From Rhizobium sp. L43 (GTDB lineage: Bacteria; Pseudomonadota; Alphaproteobacteria; Rhizobiales; Rhizobiaceae), in NCBI RefSeq assembly GCF_002531725.1, contig NZ_NWSQ01000045.1:1-32120 (forward strand): a stretch of 32,120 nucleotides of DNA, read 5' to 3'. A program made the translations under genes and the position numbers. Below the pieces are notes generated by a model, which was not told the DNA's origin, searched no databases, and saw only the letters and a list, made by a program, of their open reading frames with translations. The number at the start of each line of letters is the position of its first letter. Within the stretch, counting starts at the first letter, position 1. Below are positions 7,628 to 15,809 of this stretch, one piece after another.

Positions 7628-8479
7628 TCAGCCTCCGGCTCGCTTTCTGGCAAAGAGTACATGCGGACCGGCGCCGCTATCCGGTGCATCATCCGGAGCG
7701 CCGAAATAGCGCCGTGCCATGCCCGAGGGACCGAGATCCTCAACGTAGCGAAAACCCATGGCCGCGAGTTCGCCTGCAAGTTCTCCCGGATCGAGGAGTG
7801 TGATCCACGGCTCCCCGGCTTCGGCTACTCGAGCCGCCATAGCCGCGGCCCGTACGCGCCTTTCGGGTGCGTAGTTCTCCAACGGCTCCGAGTAGTCGAA
7901 CACGATGCCGGCTTCAGGGGAAGCAGCGACGAAGCGAAGCAAGGAAAAGATGGTTTGCCGCTCCAGATAGGGTAGGACGCCGAGCCAGATATAAAGCGCC
8001 GGTTCGTCCTTCTGAAAATCACTGGCCGTGAGTTGCTCTGCGAGATCATCTCGTTCAAAATCGACTGGGATGAAGCTCAGTTCGGAGGGAACCGTTATCC
8101 CGGAGACCAAGAGCCGCTCCCGTTTCCAGGCCTGCGTCGCAGGATGATCGACCTCGAAGACCTTCAGGCCGATATCACGATAGGGGTTGCGCAGGCCGAA
8201 CGTATCGAGACCTGCACCAAGCACGACGACTTGACGTAGGCCATGCTCGACCTCTTTCGCGACGCAATCCTCCGCAAAACGGCTGCGCGCTGCCAGAAAA
8301 AGCCGGAAAGGTTTCGTTCCGGGGTCCTGAGCGTGTTTGTCTGCCGCCGCCACCGCCTCTGCGTCGAGGATCATCCGGGCATAGGGATCCTCAAAGACAG
8401 AGCTACCATCAATGATCTGGTGGGCGGCGCGGGACCCTGCCACCAAGCGAGCTGTCCGGCTTGGTCCCTTGCCGTCCAT
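7628..8479 (-). CDS. PPM1/LCM-family class I SAM-dependent methyltransferase
   Basis: The product is 283 residues. The N-terminus SRTARLVAGSRAAHQ and FEDPYARMILD (about 7-38) and the SAM-binding motif VVVLGAGLDTFGLR (about 84-97), followed by VFEVDHPATQAWKRERL, are characteristic of the leucine carboxyl methyltransferase-like family common in actinobacteria and rhizobia. YIWLGVLPYL is the post-Rossmann motif. The methyl acceptor is unknown. The ATG at 8479 begins 11 bases after the pgi stop, so it is probably translated from the pgi transcript. The link to pgi looks positional rather than functional. Confidence 0.85.
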   Translation of the reverse strand: MDGKGPSRTARLVAGSRAAHQIIDGSSVFEDPYARMILDAEAVAAADKHAQDPGTKPFRLFLAARSRFAEDCVAKEVEHGLRQVVVLGAGLDTFGLRNPYRDIGLKVFEVDHPATQAWKRERLLVSGITVPSELSFIPVDFERDDLAEQLTASDFQKDEPALYIWLGVLPYLERQTIFSLLRFVAASPEAGIVFDYSEPLENYAPERRVRAAAMAARVAEAGEPWITLLDPGELAGELAAMGFRYVEDLGPSGMARRYFGAPDDAPDSGAGPHVLFARKRAGG

Positions 8480-8490
8480 GACGTGGCCCT

Positions 8491-10116
8491 TTACTTCGCC
8501 AGCTTCGCCAGCGCCGCAACCAGGCCCTGCGTCGAGGAATCATGCGATGCCGCGCTCTGCTTGCCCTCGACAACCGGCAGCAGGCCCGTTGCCAGTTCCT
8601 TGCCGAGTTCGACGCCCCATTGGTCGAAGGAGTTGATGCGGAAGAGAACGCCTTCGACGAAGACGCGGTGTTCGTAAAGGGCGATCAGGCGGCCGAGGGC
8701 GTAGGGAGTCAGCTTGTCGTAGACGAAGGTGATCGACGGGCGGTTGCCGGTAAAGACGCGGTGCGGGGCGATGAAATCGGCCTTCTTGTCGTCCATGCCC
8801 TTGTCGGTCAGCTGCTTTTTGGCTTCTTCGAAGGTGCGGCCCTTCATCAGCGCTTCCGACTGGGCGAGCACATTGGAGATCAAAAGCTGGTGCTGGTGGC
8901 GCAAGTCCGGCTCGAAGGCGTTGGCGGCGATCATGAATTCGGCCGGGATGATGCTCGTGCCCTGGTGGATGAGCTGGTAGAAGGCGTGCTGGCCGTTGGT
9001 GCCGGGTTCGCCCCAGACGACCGGGCCGGAATTGCCCTCGACCGGCGTGCCGTCGATGGTGACGCCCTTGCCGTTAGATTCCATGTCGAGCTGCTGCAGA
9101 TAGGCCGGGAAGCGCGACAGGCGCTGGTCGTAGGGCAGGATGGCGCGGGTGGGGTAGCCCAGCACATTGCGGTGGTAGAAGCCGATCAGGCCGAGCAACA
9201 TCGGCAGGTTTTCGGTAATCGGCGCCTTACGGAAGTGGTTATCGACGGCATGGGCGCCGTCGAGGAACTTGCCGAAATTCTCCGGCCCGACGGCAATCAT
9301 CAGCGGCAGGCCGATGGCCGACCAGATCGAGTATCGGCCGCCGACCCAATCCCAGAAGCCGAAGACGCGGGCGCTGTCGATGCCGAAGGCGGCGACCTTG
9401 TCGAGCGCCGTCGAGACGGCGGCGAAATGATGCTGCACGGCCGCTTCGCCGAGCGCCTTGGCGATGAAATTGCGTGCTGTCTGCGCATTGGTCATCGTCT
9501 CGACGGTGGTGAAGGTCTTCGAGGCGACGATGAACAGCGTCGTCTCCGGCTGCACCAGCTTCAGGATATCGGCGATATGGGCGCCGTCGATGTTGGAGAC
9601 GAAATGGGCGCGCGGGCCGTCATGGAAGGGGGCAAGCGCCAGCGTCGCCATGACAGGGCCGAGATCCGAGCCGCCGATGCCGATATTGACGACATCGGTG
9701 ATCGCCTTGCCGGTGGCGCCTTTCAGCGCGCCGGAGCGGATCCCGTCGGCAAACCTAGCCATGGCGGCGAGCACGGCATTGACGTCGGGCATGACGTCCT
9801 TGCCGTCGACCAGGACAGGCGTGTTGGAGCGGTTGCGCAAGGCGGTGTGCAGCACGGCGCGGTCTTCGGTGAAATTGATCGCCTTGCCTGAGAACATTTC
9901 CTCGCGCTTCTTTTCGACGCCGCCGTCTTCGGCAAGCTTGACCAAGAGCTTGAGGATGTCGTCATTGACCGCCGTCTTGGAAAAATCCATCAGCAGGTCG
10001 TCAAGCGAAACCGAGAAGCGCGAAAAGCGCTGCTGATCGGCGGCGAAGGCGGCACGGATATCGGTCGCCTTGCTGGCATCAGCGGTGCTTTTCAGCTGTT
10101 CGACGATGGCGTTCAT
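8491..10116 (-). CDS. pgi: Glucose-6-phosphate isomerase
   Basis: This cytosolic enzyme interconverts glucose 6-phosphate and fructose 6-phosphate. The product is 541 residues, close to the usual 540-550. Motifs in order are GIGGSDLGPVMATLAL (about 150-165), the first PGI signature DWVGGRYSIWSAIGLPL (about 260-276), DMESNGKGV, and GEPGTNGQHAFYQLIHQG (about 365-382) holding the catalytic Glu and His, with a conserved Lys near the C-terminus in INSFDQWGVELGK. The ATG at 10116 follows AAAGGAG; the open frame continues about 35 codons upstream without family similarity. Together with frk and otsA it makes the left part of the window rich in hexose-phosphate enzymes. The methyltransferase gene follows directly. 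Confidence 0.96.
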   Translation of the reverse strand: MNAIVEQLKSTADASKATDIRAAFAADQQRFSRFSVSLDDLLMDFSKTAVNDDILKLLVKLAEDGGVEKKREEMFSGKAINFTEDRAVLHTALRNRSNTPVLVDGKDVMPDVNAVLAAMARFADGIRSGALKGATGKAITDVVNIGIGGSDLGPVMATLALAPFHDGPRAHFVSNIDGAHIADILKLVQPETTLFIVASKTFTTVETMTNAQTARNFIAKALGEAAVQHHFAAVSTALDKVAAFGIDSARVFGFWDWVGGRYSIWSAIGLPLMIAVGPENFGKFLDGAHAVDNHFRKAPITENLPMLLGLIGFYHRNVLGYPTRAILPYDQRLSRFPAYLQQLDMESNGKGVTIDGTPVEGNSGPVVWGEPGTNGQHAFYQLIHQGTSIIPAEFMIAANAFEPDLRHQHQLLISNVLAQSEALMKGRTFEEAKKQLTDKGMDDKKADFIAPHRVFTGNRPSITFVYDKLTPYALGRLIALYEHRVFVEGVLFRINSFDQWGVELGKELATGLLPVVEGKQSAASHDSSTQGLVAALAKLAK

Positions 10117-10201
10117 GGGAGGCTCCTTTGGAGGCGGAAAGGTTGCGGAAACTATTCGCTTTCTCCAGTGCAAATCAAGTTCAGCCACCTGTCGAAATAT
10201 G

Positions 10202-10230
10202 AAAAAAGCCACCCGCGGCAAGTGGATGGC
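10202..10230 (-). terminator. Rho-independent terminator of fadD
   Basis: Read on the minus strand, GCCATCCAC (10230-10222) pairs with GCGGGTGGC (10216-10208) with one wobble and one mismatch, and is followed by TTTTTT (10207-10202). It begins 24 bases beyond the fadD stop and lies upstream of the pgi start, separating the two genes. Confidence 0.8.
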
Positions 10231-10254
10231 TTTAATTTCATGAGATCGTCAAAT

Positions 10255-11955
10255 TCAGCCGCGCAGGTCCTTGCGCAGGATCTTGCCGACAGGCGACTTC
10301 GGCAGCTCGGTGCGGAACTCGATGAAGCGCGGCCGTTTGTAATTGGTGAGGTTGGCGATGCAATGGGCCTTCACCTCGGCTTCCGTCAGGTTCGGATCCT
10401 TCCTGACGACGAAGAGTTTGACCGCCTCGCCCGAATGCCCGTCGGGCACGCCGATGGCGGCGGCCTCGAGGATACCGGCATGCATGGCGGCGACTTCCTC
10501 GATCTCATTGGGATAGACGTTGAAGCCCGAGACCAGGATCATGTCCTTCTTGCGGTCGACGATCTTGGTAAAGCCGCGCGCATCCATGAAACCCATGTCG
10601 CCCGAGCGGAAATAGCCGTCCTCGGTCATCACCCGCGCCGTTTCCTCCGGCTTCTGCCAATAGCCGGCCATCACCTGCGGCCCGCGGATGCAGATCTCGC
10701 CGACTTCGCCCAATGGCAGCGAATGGCCTTCCTCATCGCGGATATCGAGGTCGGTGGAGGGCATCGGCAGGCCGATCGTGCCGGTGAACTCGGCCGAATC
10801 GAAACGATTGGCGGTGGCAACCGGCGAGGTCTCGGATAGCCCGTAGCCCTCCGTCACCGGCGTGCCGGTCATCTTTAGCCAGCGGTCGGCGACCGGGCGC
10901 TGCACGGCCATGCCGCCGCCGAGCGACATGATCAGCGGCGAGAAATCGAGCTTGGCGAAATCGGCATTGTTCATCAGCGCATTGAACAGCGTGTTGAGGC
11001 CGGGGAAGATATGCACGTCGGACTTGCCGAACTCCTTGACGAGGCCGGGAATGTCGCGCGGATTGGCGATCAGGATATTGTGGGCGCCGAGCGACAAGCC
11101 CATCAGCGAATTCACCGTCAGCGCGAAGATGTGGTAGAGCGGCAGGGCGCAGAGGAAATTCAGCACTTCGGGCTGTTTCTTGCGCTCGAAGGCCGATCGC
11201 AGCCACAGCGACAGCTGCAGCTTGTTGGCGAGCAGGTTTGCATGCGTCAGCACCGCGCCCTTGGCAACGCCGGTCGTGCCGCCGGTATATTGCAGGAAGG
11301 CAATATCGCTGCCCGCAAGTGCCACCGGCGCGAGCGTCTTTTGCGCCCCTTCGCGCAGCACCTGGCTGAAGCTCTTGTGCTCAGGGATCGACCAGGCGGG
11401 AACGAGCTTCTTCACCTTGCGCACGAGGAAATTGACGATCAGCCCCTTGGCCCCCAGCATTTCGCCGAGCGAGGTGACGACGACGTGGCGCAGATCGGTC
11501 TTGTTCAGAACCTGCTCCACCGTGCGGGCGAAATTCTCCAGCACGAAGATCGCCTTGGCGCCGGAATCGCGCAGCTGGTGTTCGAGTTCGCGCGGCGTAT
11601 AGAGTGGGTTGACGTTAACGACCACGAGGCCGGCCCTGAGGATGGCGTAGGTGGCGACCGGGTTCTGCAGCACGTTCGGCATCATCACCGCGACGCGGTC
11701 GCCCTTCTCCAGGCCGATACTCTGCAGCCAGGCGGCAACTTTCCGCGTCTGGCTCTCCAGTTCGCGGTAGCGCATCGCCTTGCCCATGCTGGAAAAGGCG
11801 GTCCGGTCGGCGTAACGGGCGCAGGATTTTTCGAGCAGTTCGGCAAGCGAGGCATATTCCAGCGGCGGGAGTTCGGCCGGTACCATATCGGGATAGCTGG
11901 CAAGCCAGGGCTTATCCGGCTTGGCTCCGTTCGGATGGACGGAAATGCTGTTCAT
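10255..11955 (-). CDS. fadD: Long-chain fatty-acid--CoA ligase
   Basis: This enzyme activates fatty acids with ATP and CoA, the entry step to beta-oxidation, usually at the inner membrane face. The product is 566 residues. ANL-superfamily motifs appear in order: the P-loop YTGGTTGVAKGAVLTH (about 215-230), GYGLSETSP (about 360-368), SGDMGFMDARGF with KIVDRKKDMI (about 445-470), the fatty acyl-CoA synthetase signature around VSGFNVYPNEIEEV, and the C-terminal catalytic Lys in SPVGKILRKDLR. The ATG at 11955 follows GAGAGGATAC. Its upstream region contains a perfect 16-bp palindrome overlapping a -35 box. Length and motifs match FadD rather than short-chain acyl ligases, though chain-length preference is inferred. 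Confidence 0.93.
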   Translation of the reverse strand: MNSISVHPNGAKPDKPWLASYPDMVPAELPPLEYASLAELLEKSCARYADRTAFSSMGKAMRYRELESQTRKVAAWLQSIGLEKGDRVAVMMPNVLQNPVATYAILRAGLVVVNVNPLYTPRELEHQLRDSGAKAIFVLENFARTVEQVLNKTDLRHVVVTSLGEMLGAKGLIVNFLVRKVKKLVPAWSIPEHKSFSQVLREGAQKTLAPVALAGSDIAFLQYTGGTTGVAKGAVLTHANLLANKLQLSLWLRSAFERKKQPEVLNFLCALPLYHIFALTVNSLMGLSLGAHNILIANPRDIPGLVKEFGKSDVHIFPGLNTLFNALMNNADFAKLDFSPLIMSLGGGMAVQRPVADRWLKMTGTPVTEGYGLSETSPVATANRFDSAEFTGTIGLPMPSTDLDIRDEEGHSLPLGEVGEICIRGPQVMAGYWQKPEETARVMTEDGYFRSGDMGFMDARGFTKIVDRKKDMILVSGFNVYPNEIEEVAAMHAGILEAAAIGVPDGHSGEAVKLFVVRKDPNLTEAEVKAHCIANLTNYKRPRFIEFRTELPKSPVGKILRKDLRG

Positions 11956-12074
11956 CGTATCCTCTCTCCCTTGCGGCCGCCGCACCGACCCGAGCCGGTA
12001 ATCGACTGGAAGCAGTCCTCCATCTTCCAGTCCGGCAGCTTATGCCATTGCCTGAACGGTTCAAGCCGAATGAA

Positions 12075-12102
12075 GCTATACTAACCTTGACGTAAACGTC
12101 AA
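12075..12102 (-). promoter_or_regulatory. fadD promoter overlapped by a MerR-like palindromic operator
   Basis: TTGACGTAAACGTCAA (12087-12102) is a perfect inverted repeat of 7-base arms around AA. On the minus strand its first six bases are a TTGACG -35 box, followed after 16 bases by TATAGC (12080-12075) as -10. The site begins about 120 bases upstream of the fadD start. The palindrome resembles the operators I recall for MerR-family acyl/branched-chain catabolism regulators (LiuR type); that assignment is from memory and no such regulator is in this window. Confidence 0.6.
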
Positions 12103-12200
12103 CATTCGGCCATCGCGCGGGATGGGTAGGGGAACTTTGAGTCCGCCATGGCGTTGATCTTGCATACCCAACCATGAGGAACACCCAAAGGAGATCCACA

Positions 12201-12593
12201 ATGTTGAATCAGGATACTGACGCCAGCCGCCGTGACCCGGATGCCAAGGTCACGCACTCGCTGATCGCCAGCGACCGCGTCGAAGGCACCCGTGTCTATG
12301 GTGCGGATGGCAGGCATATCGGCTCGATCGAACGCCTGATCATCGGCAAGCTCGACGGCCGTGTCGCCTATGCCGTGCTGAGCTTCGGCGGCTTCCTCGG
12401 CATCGGTCACGACCACTATCCGCTTCCCTGGGAAAAGCTGAACTACGACATTCAGTTGGACGGCTATCGCATCGATCTGACCAAGGAGCAGATCGAAGGC
12501 GCCCCGAGCTATTCGGACGATGACGACACCTGGTACAACGATAATGGCCGCCGGGTCTATGATTACTACGGCGTGCCGCCCTACTGGATGTAA
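12201..12593 (+). CDS. PRC-barrel domain protein
   Basis: The product is 130 residues, soluble, with no signal peptide. The PRC-barrel lies at about 17-95: LIASDRVEGTRVYGADGRHIGSI, then VAYAVLSFGGFLGIGHDHYPLPW, then QLDGYRIDLTKEQIEGAP. The C-terminus is acidic and aromatic (SDDDDTWYND... ending PPYWM). PRC-barrel proteins of this size are common in rhizobia, often stress-associated, with no fixed biochemical role. The ATG at 12201 follows AAAGGAG by 7 bases; an in-frame ATG at 12174 lies before the ribosome site and is unlikely. It is monocistronic and ends in a strong terminator. Confidence 0.88.
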   Translation: MLNQDTDASRRDPDAKVTHSLIASDRVEGTRVYGADGRHIGSIERLIIGKLDGRVAYAVLSFGGFLGIGHDHYPLPWEKLNYDIQLDGYRIDLTKEQIEGAPSYSDDDDTWYNDNGRRVYDYYGVPPYWM

Positions 12594-12618
12594 CGTCGTC
12601 CGATAGCCGAGCTGGAAG

Positions 12619-12644
12619 GGCCCCGCGGGATGCGGGGCCTTTTT
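12619..12644 (+). terminator. Rho-independent terminator of the PRC-barrel gene
   Basis: A perfect 8-bp stem, ggccccgc (12619-12626) with gcggggcc (12632-12639), has a 5-base loop and is followed by TTTTT. It lies 25 bases past the stop codon. Confidence 0.9.
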
Positions 12645-12718
12645 GGTGTTTGGTGTGCCGGCGCAGCGGGTGGTGTGGGGTGCTTTATCAGACAGGTGCT
12701 CACCCCACCCTCCTTCCT

Positions 12719-12836
12719 GTGCTCGTCACAGGAATCCAGTGCGCCCAAGTCGTTGGGCGCGGAAGACTTTTTCGACTTGAGGTGTCGGGTCATTCACCGC
12801 GCGGACGCGCGGTGGCTGGATTCCTGTGACGAGCAC
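12719..12836. repeat. Nested-palindrome intergenic element (cloverleaf-like)
   Basis: Perfect 21-bp outer arms (12719-12739 and 12816-12836) enclose two further perfect hairpins, each with an 8-bp stem and a 4-base loop, placed directly inside the arms: 12741-12760 (gcgcccaa/ttgggcgc) and 12795-12814 (caccgcgc/gcgcggtg). The element ends one base before the beta-mannosidase stop codon on the opposite strand. I recognise it as a dispersed-repeat style found in Rhizobium intergenic regions; it could act as a bidirectional terminator between convergent genes. Confidence 0.85.
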
Positions 12837-12837
12837 T

Positions 12838-15291
12838 TTAGTTCCCAGCAACAAGATCATTGACCGAGCGCAGCACGGTGCCGACGGTGATATCTTCTGC
12901 CCGGATCACCTCCGCTGTCCTCACCACAAAGACATGGCTCTCGCCCGGCAACAGCGTCACCAGCATCGAATCGACGACGGCATCCGGATCCAGCCGATCG
13001 GCCATCAGGCATAGATCCTTGAGAAAGTTTTGCGCCGTCACCTTGACCTCATACCCACCGTCGATCCCGCTGACATCGACCGCCAACCGCGGCGCCTGCA
13101 AGGCAAGGTCGATATCCTCGACGAAATAATGAAAAGCCCGCCTATCGAGCATCTCGACGACAACAACCTCGTTCTTTGGTAAGTCCGGCGTGACGATATC
13201 CCCAGGCAGCGGAAATTCCTTGGCCTCGAAGCGGTCGCAGAGCAGGCGCCAGAATTCGAATTCGGCCAGCACGGTGCCATCGAGCTTCAGGCGTTTGCCG
13301 GCAATCTTCGCCCGCCAGAACAGCGTGCGTTCGTTGACCGCCACTGCCGCAAGGCCATCGCCGCGCGGCTGGATCGTCAGCAGGCGCGGATCATAGGCCG
13401 CCTTCAGCGCATACCAGAGCGGCTTGCGGCGCCCGGCCGAATCGAGCGCTGCCCAAGAGGTCACCGGCCAGCAATCGTTGAACTGCCAGACGACGGCGCC
13501 CTTGCAGATATCGCGATGCGAGCGCATGTGCTCGACGCCGAAGCGGATGGCGCGGGCCTGGTTGAGCTGGGTGGCGAAGTGCCAATCGTCCATCGTCTGC
13601 GGCTCCGGCAGATGGCCGGCGAGGCCGCGGATCAGCTTGTCATTGCCTTGCGTCGCCTTCTGATGGTGGAAGACGCCGTTCGATTGCGGCGTCAGCGGCG
13701 CGTCGTGCACGCTTTCAGCGATCGTCGCCCAGGCAGCCGGCGCCTGCCAGCCGAATTCGGAGCAGAAGCGTGGGATATAATTGCGGTAGACCTCGTAGCC
13801 GACATCGTTCCACACGTCCCAGATATGTTTGCAGCCATGTGCGTCGGCATTGGGTTCGATCTCCATCGAGCCGGAATAGGGGCTGCCGGGATAATAGGGC
13901 CGGTCGGGATCGAGTTCGCCGCAGAGTTTCGGCAGTAGCTCGAGATAATAGCCGAGTCCCCAGCTCTCGCCCGCCTTGATGATCGGCCGCCAGCCCCATT
14001 CGTCGAAGCCCCAGATATTCTCGTTATTGCCGTTCCAGAGGACCAGCGAGGCATGCGGCATCAGCCGCACGACATTGTCGCGCACCTCCGCCTCGACCTC
14101 GCTTCTGAGCGGCTCCTCCTCGGGATAGGCGGCGCAGGCAAAGAGGAAATCCTGCCAGACCAGCATGCCCATGCGGTCGCAGGCCTGGTAAAATTCGTCG
14201 GTCTCGAAAATGCCGCCGCCCCAGACGCGCAGCAGGTGGATGTTGGCGGCCTTCGCCTCCTCGATCCGCGCGGCATACCGTTCAGCCGTCACCCGCGGGG
14301 GGAAGCAATCGTCCGGAATCCAGTTCGCTCCGCAGATGAACAGCGGCACGTCGTTGATGACGAAGGTGAAGGCCGAGCCGTGTTCGTCGGCCGCGGTATC
14401 GAGCCGCAGCGAGCGGAAGCCGAGGTCGCGCTGAAAGCTGTCGAGCAGACCGCCGCTGGCCTCGTCGATCAGCTTCAGCGTCAGCGGATAGAGCGGCTGC
14501 GCGCCGAGATGGTGCGGCCACCAGAGCTGCGGCGCGGGGAGGCGAAGCTCTAGGGAAACCGCGTCTTCGTCAGCGCCGATCGCCACCGTTTTGGTCACGC
14601 CGCCGATCTCGGCGACCAGCCGGCACGGCCCGCGATCGCCATGCCGCGACAGCCTGGCCTGCACCTTCACCAGCCCGTCGCCGCCGGCAAGGCTTGCGGA
14701 TACGCGTGTTTCGGCAAGCCGTGCCCGATCCCAGCTTTCCAGCCGCAGGGGTTTCCAGAGGCCCGCCGTCACCAGTGTCGGACCCCAGTCCCAGCCGAAA
14801 TTGCAGGCCATCTTGCGGATCAGATTGCCCGGTCCCGGATAATTGTTGGGGCGGTAGCCGTAATGTTTTTCCATCTCCGCGCCATAGGCGTAGGCCGAGC
14901 GGAAGGTGACGGTGAGGTCGTTCTGGCCAACCTTCAGCAGGGCCGACACATCGAAACGGTAGCTGCGGTGCATGTTGAAGGTGCGGCCGATCTCTTCGCC
15001 GTTGAGGGAGATCACCGCGATCGTATCGAGCCCGTCGAAGACGAGTTCCCACACCCTGCCATCCCTAGGCCTCGCCTCGAAGCTGCAGCGATAGGTCCAG
15101 TCGGTTTTGCCGATCCAGTCATTGGCGATTTCGTTGACGTCGATATAGGGATCGGGGATCAGCCGGTTGGCGAGAAGGTCGAGATGCACGCAGCCCGGCA
15201 CCGTTGCGAGAATGGCAGCGGGCAGGCCGGATCTTCCTGTATCGTTACAGGTGAGCGTCCAGCCGGAATTGAGCGCGGTCTTCTCGATCAT
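12838..15291 (-). CDS. GH2-family beta-mannosidase
   Basis: The product is 817 residues, a normal length for bacterial GH2 beta-mannosidases, which release mannose from beta-1,4-manno-oligosaccharides. No signal peptide is seen, so it is probably cytoplasmic and acts on imported oligosaccharides. The N-terminal sugar-binding domain contains GWTLTCNDTG, VPGCVHLDLL and FDGLDTIAVISLNG; NFGWDWGP (about 165-172) is typical of beta-mannosidases. The acid/base Glu is E424 in WNGNNENIWG and the nucleophile is E512 in FCSEFGWQ. The ATG at 15291 follows AAGGAG. It lies 60 bases downstream of the glyoxalase-like gene on the same strand. The stop codon abuts a palindromic repeat. Confidence 0.93.
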   Translation of the reverse strand: MIEKTALNSGWTLTCNDTGRSGLPAAILATVPGCVHLDLLANRLIPDPYIDVNEIANDWIGKTDWTYRCSFEARPRDGRVWELVFDGLDTIAVISLNGEEIGRTFNMHRSYRFDVSALLKVGQNDLTVTFRSAYAYGAEMEKHYGYRPNNYPGPGNLIRKMACNFGWDWGPTLVTAGLWKPLRLESWDRARLAETRVSASLAGGDGLVKVQARLSRHGDRGPCRLVAEIGGVTKTVAIGADEDAVSLELRLPAPQLWWPHHLGAQPLYPLTLKLIDEASGGLLDSFQRDLGFRSLRLDTAADEHGSAFTFVINDVPLFICGANWIPDDCFPPRVTAERYAARIEEAKAANIHLLRVWGGGIFETDEFYQACDRMGMLVWQDFLFACAAYPEEEPLRSEVEAEVRDNVVRLMPHASLVLWNGNNENIWGFDEWGWRPIIKAGESWGLGYYLELLPKLCGELDPDRPYYPGSPYSGSMEIEPNADAHGCKHIWDVWNDVGYEVYRNYIPRFCSEFGWQAPAAWATIAESVHDAPLTPQSNGVFHHQKATQGNDKLIRGLAGHLPEPQTMDDWHFATQLNQARAIRFGVEHMRSHRDICKGAVVWQFNDCWPVTSWAALDSAGRRKPLWYALKAAYDPRLLTIQPRGDGLAAVAVNERTLFWRAKIAGKRLKLDGTVLAEFEFWRLLCDRFEAKEFPLPGDIVTPDLPKNEVVVVEMLDRRAFHYFVEDIDLALQAPRLAVDVSGIDGGYEVKVTAQNFLKDLCLMADRLDPDAVVDSMLVTLLPGESHVFVVRTAEVIRAEDITVGTVLRSVNDLVAGN

Positions 15292-15351
15292 GGCGGGCTC
15301 CTTATTTAGGCCGCTGGAAGCTGTGGGATTATTGTGCCGCTCTGAAGAGCG

Positions 15352-15747
15352 TCAGAGAAACCGGCCGTGGCGCTGCAGCACCTCGATCTTGTAGCCGTCG
15401 GGATCGCTGAGGAAGAAGAACAGGCCGAAGAGCTTGCCGTCGCGGTTGAGCTCCACCAGTTCGCCCGGATGGAGCCCGAGCTTCGACAGCCGCTCGCGCT
15501 CGATGGCGACCTCTTCGACCGAGACGGCGAGGTGACCATAGGCATTGCCGAGTTCATAGGGCGCAGTTCGGCCCTTGTTGACGGTCAGTTCCAGCTCGAA
15601 GCCGGTCTCGGCATTGGCGAGATAGATCAGCGTGAAGGTGTCGAAGTCGACGCGGTCGGCGACCGAAAGGCCGAAGGCCCTCTTGTAGAAATCGACGGAG
15701 CGCGCCTCGTCGAGAACGCGGATCATGGAGTGGATCATCTTCGCCAA
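15352..15747 (-). CDS. Lactoylglutathione lyase-like VOC protein (glyoxalase I type)
   Basis: The product is 131 residues with the two beta-alpha-beta-beta-beta halves of the VOC fold. The four metal ligands of GloA-type glyoxalase I are present: His in MIHSMIRV, Glu in ELELTVN, His in YGHLAVSV and Glu in DPDGYKIEV. This supports conversion of the methylglyoxal-glutathione hemithioacetal to lactoylglutathione, although relatives act on other substrates. I chose the TTG at 15747 because GGGAGG lies 5 bases upstream; the first ATG (15738) is too far from that site. It lies between the betaine importer operon (62-base gap) and the beta-mannosidase gene, all on the minus strand. Confidence 0.85.
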   Translation of the reverse strand: MAKMIHSMIRVLDEARSVDFYKRAFGLSVADRVDFDTFTLIYLANAETGFELELTVNKGRTAPYELGNAYGHLAVSVEEVAIERERLSKLGLHPGELVELNRDGKLFGLFFFLSDPDGYKIEVLQRHGRFL

Positions 15748-15809
15748 GGCTGCCTCCCATTGCGCCCACTCTCATAACGCCGGGCACCGCAGCCTTGGTA
15801 CCCGTCCTC

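Noticed and set aside
7543..7650. Short hydrophobic reading frame (KVYFAILAIAAFAFETG) that looked like a gene remnant
   Set aside because: It has no start codon or ribosome site, runs into antisense of the methyltransferase, and I recognise no family.
8542..9891. Long plus-strand ORF of 449 codons across the pgi region
   Set aside because: It is antisense to pgi, has no ribosome site or domain motif, and shows the Asp/Gly/Arg-rich composition typical of shadow frames in GC-rich DNA.
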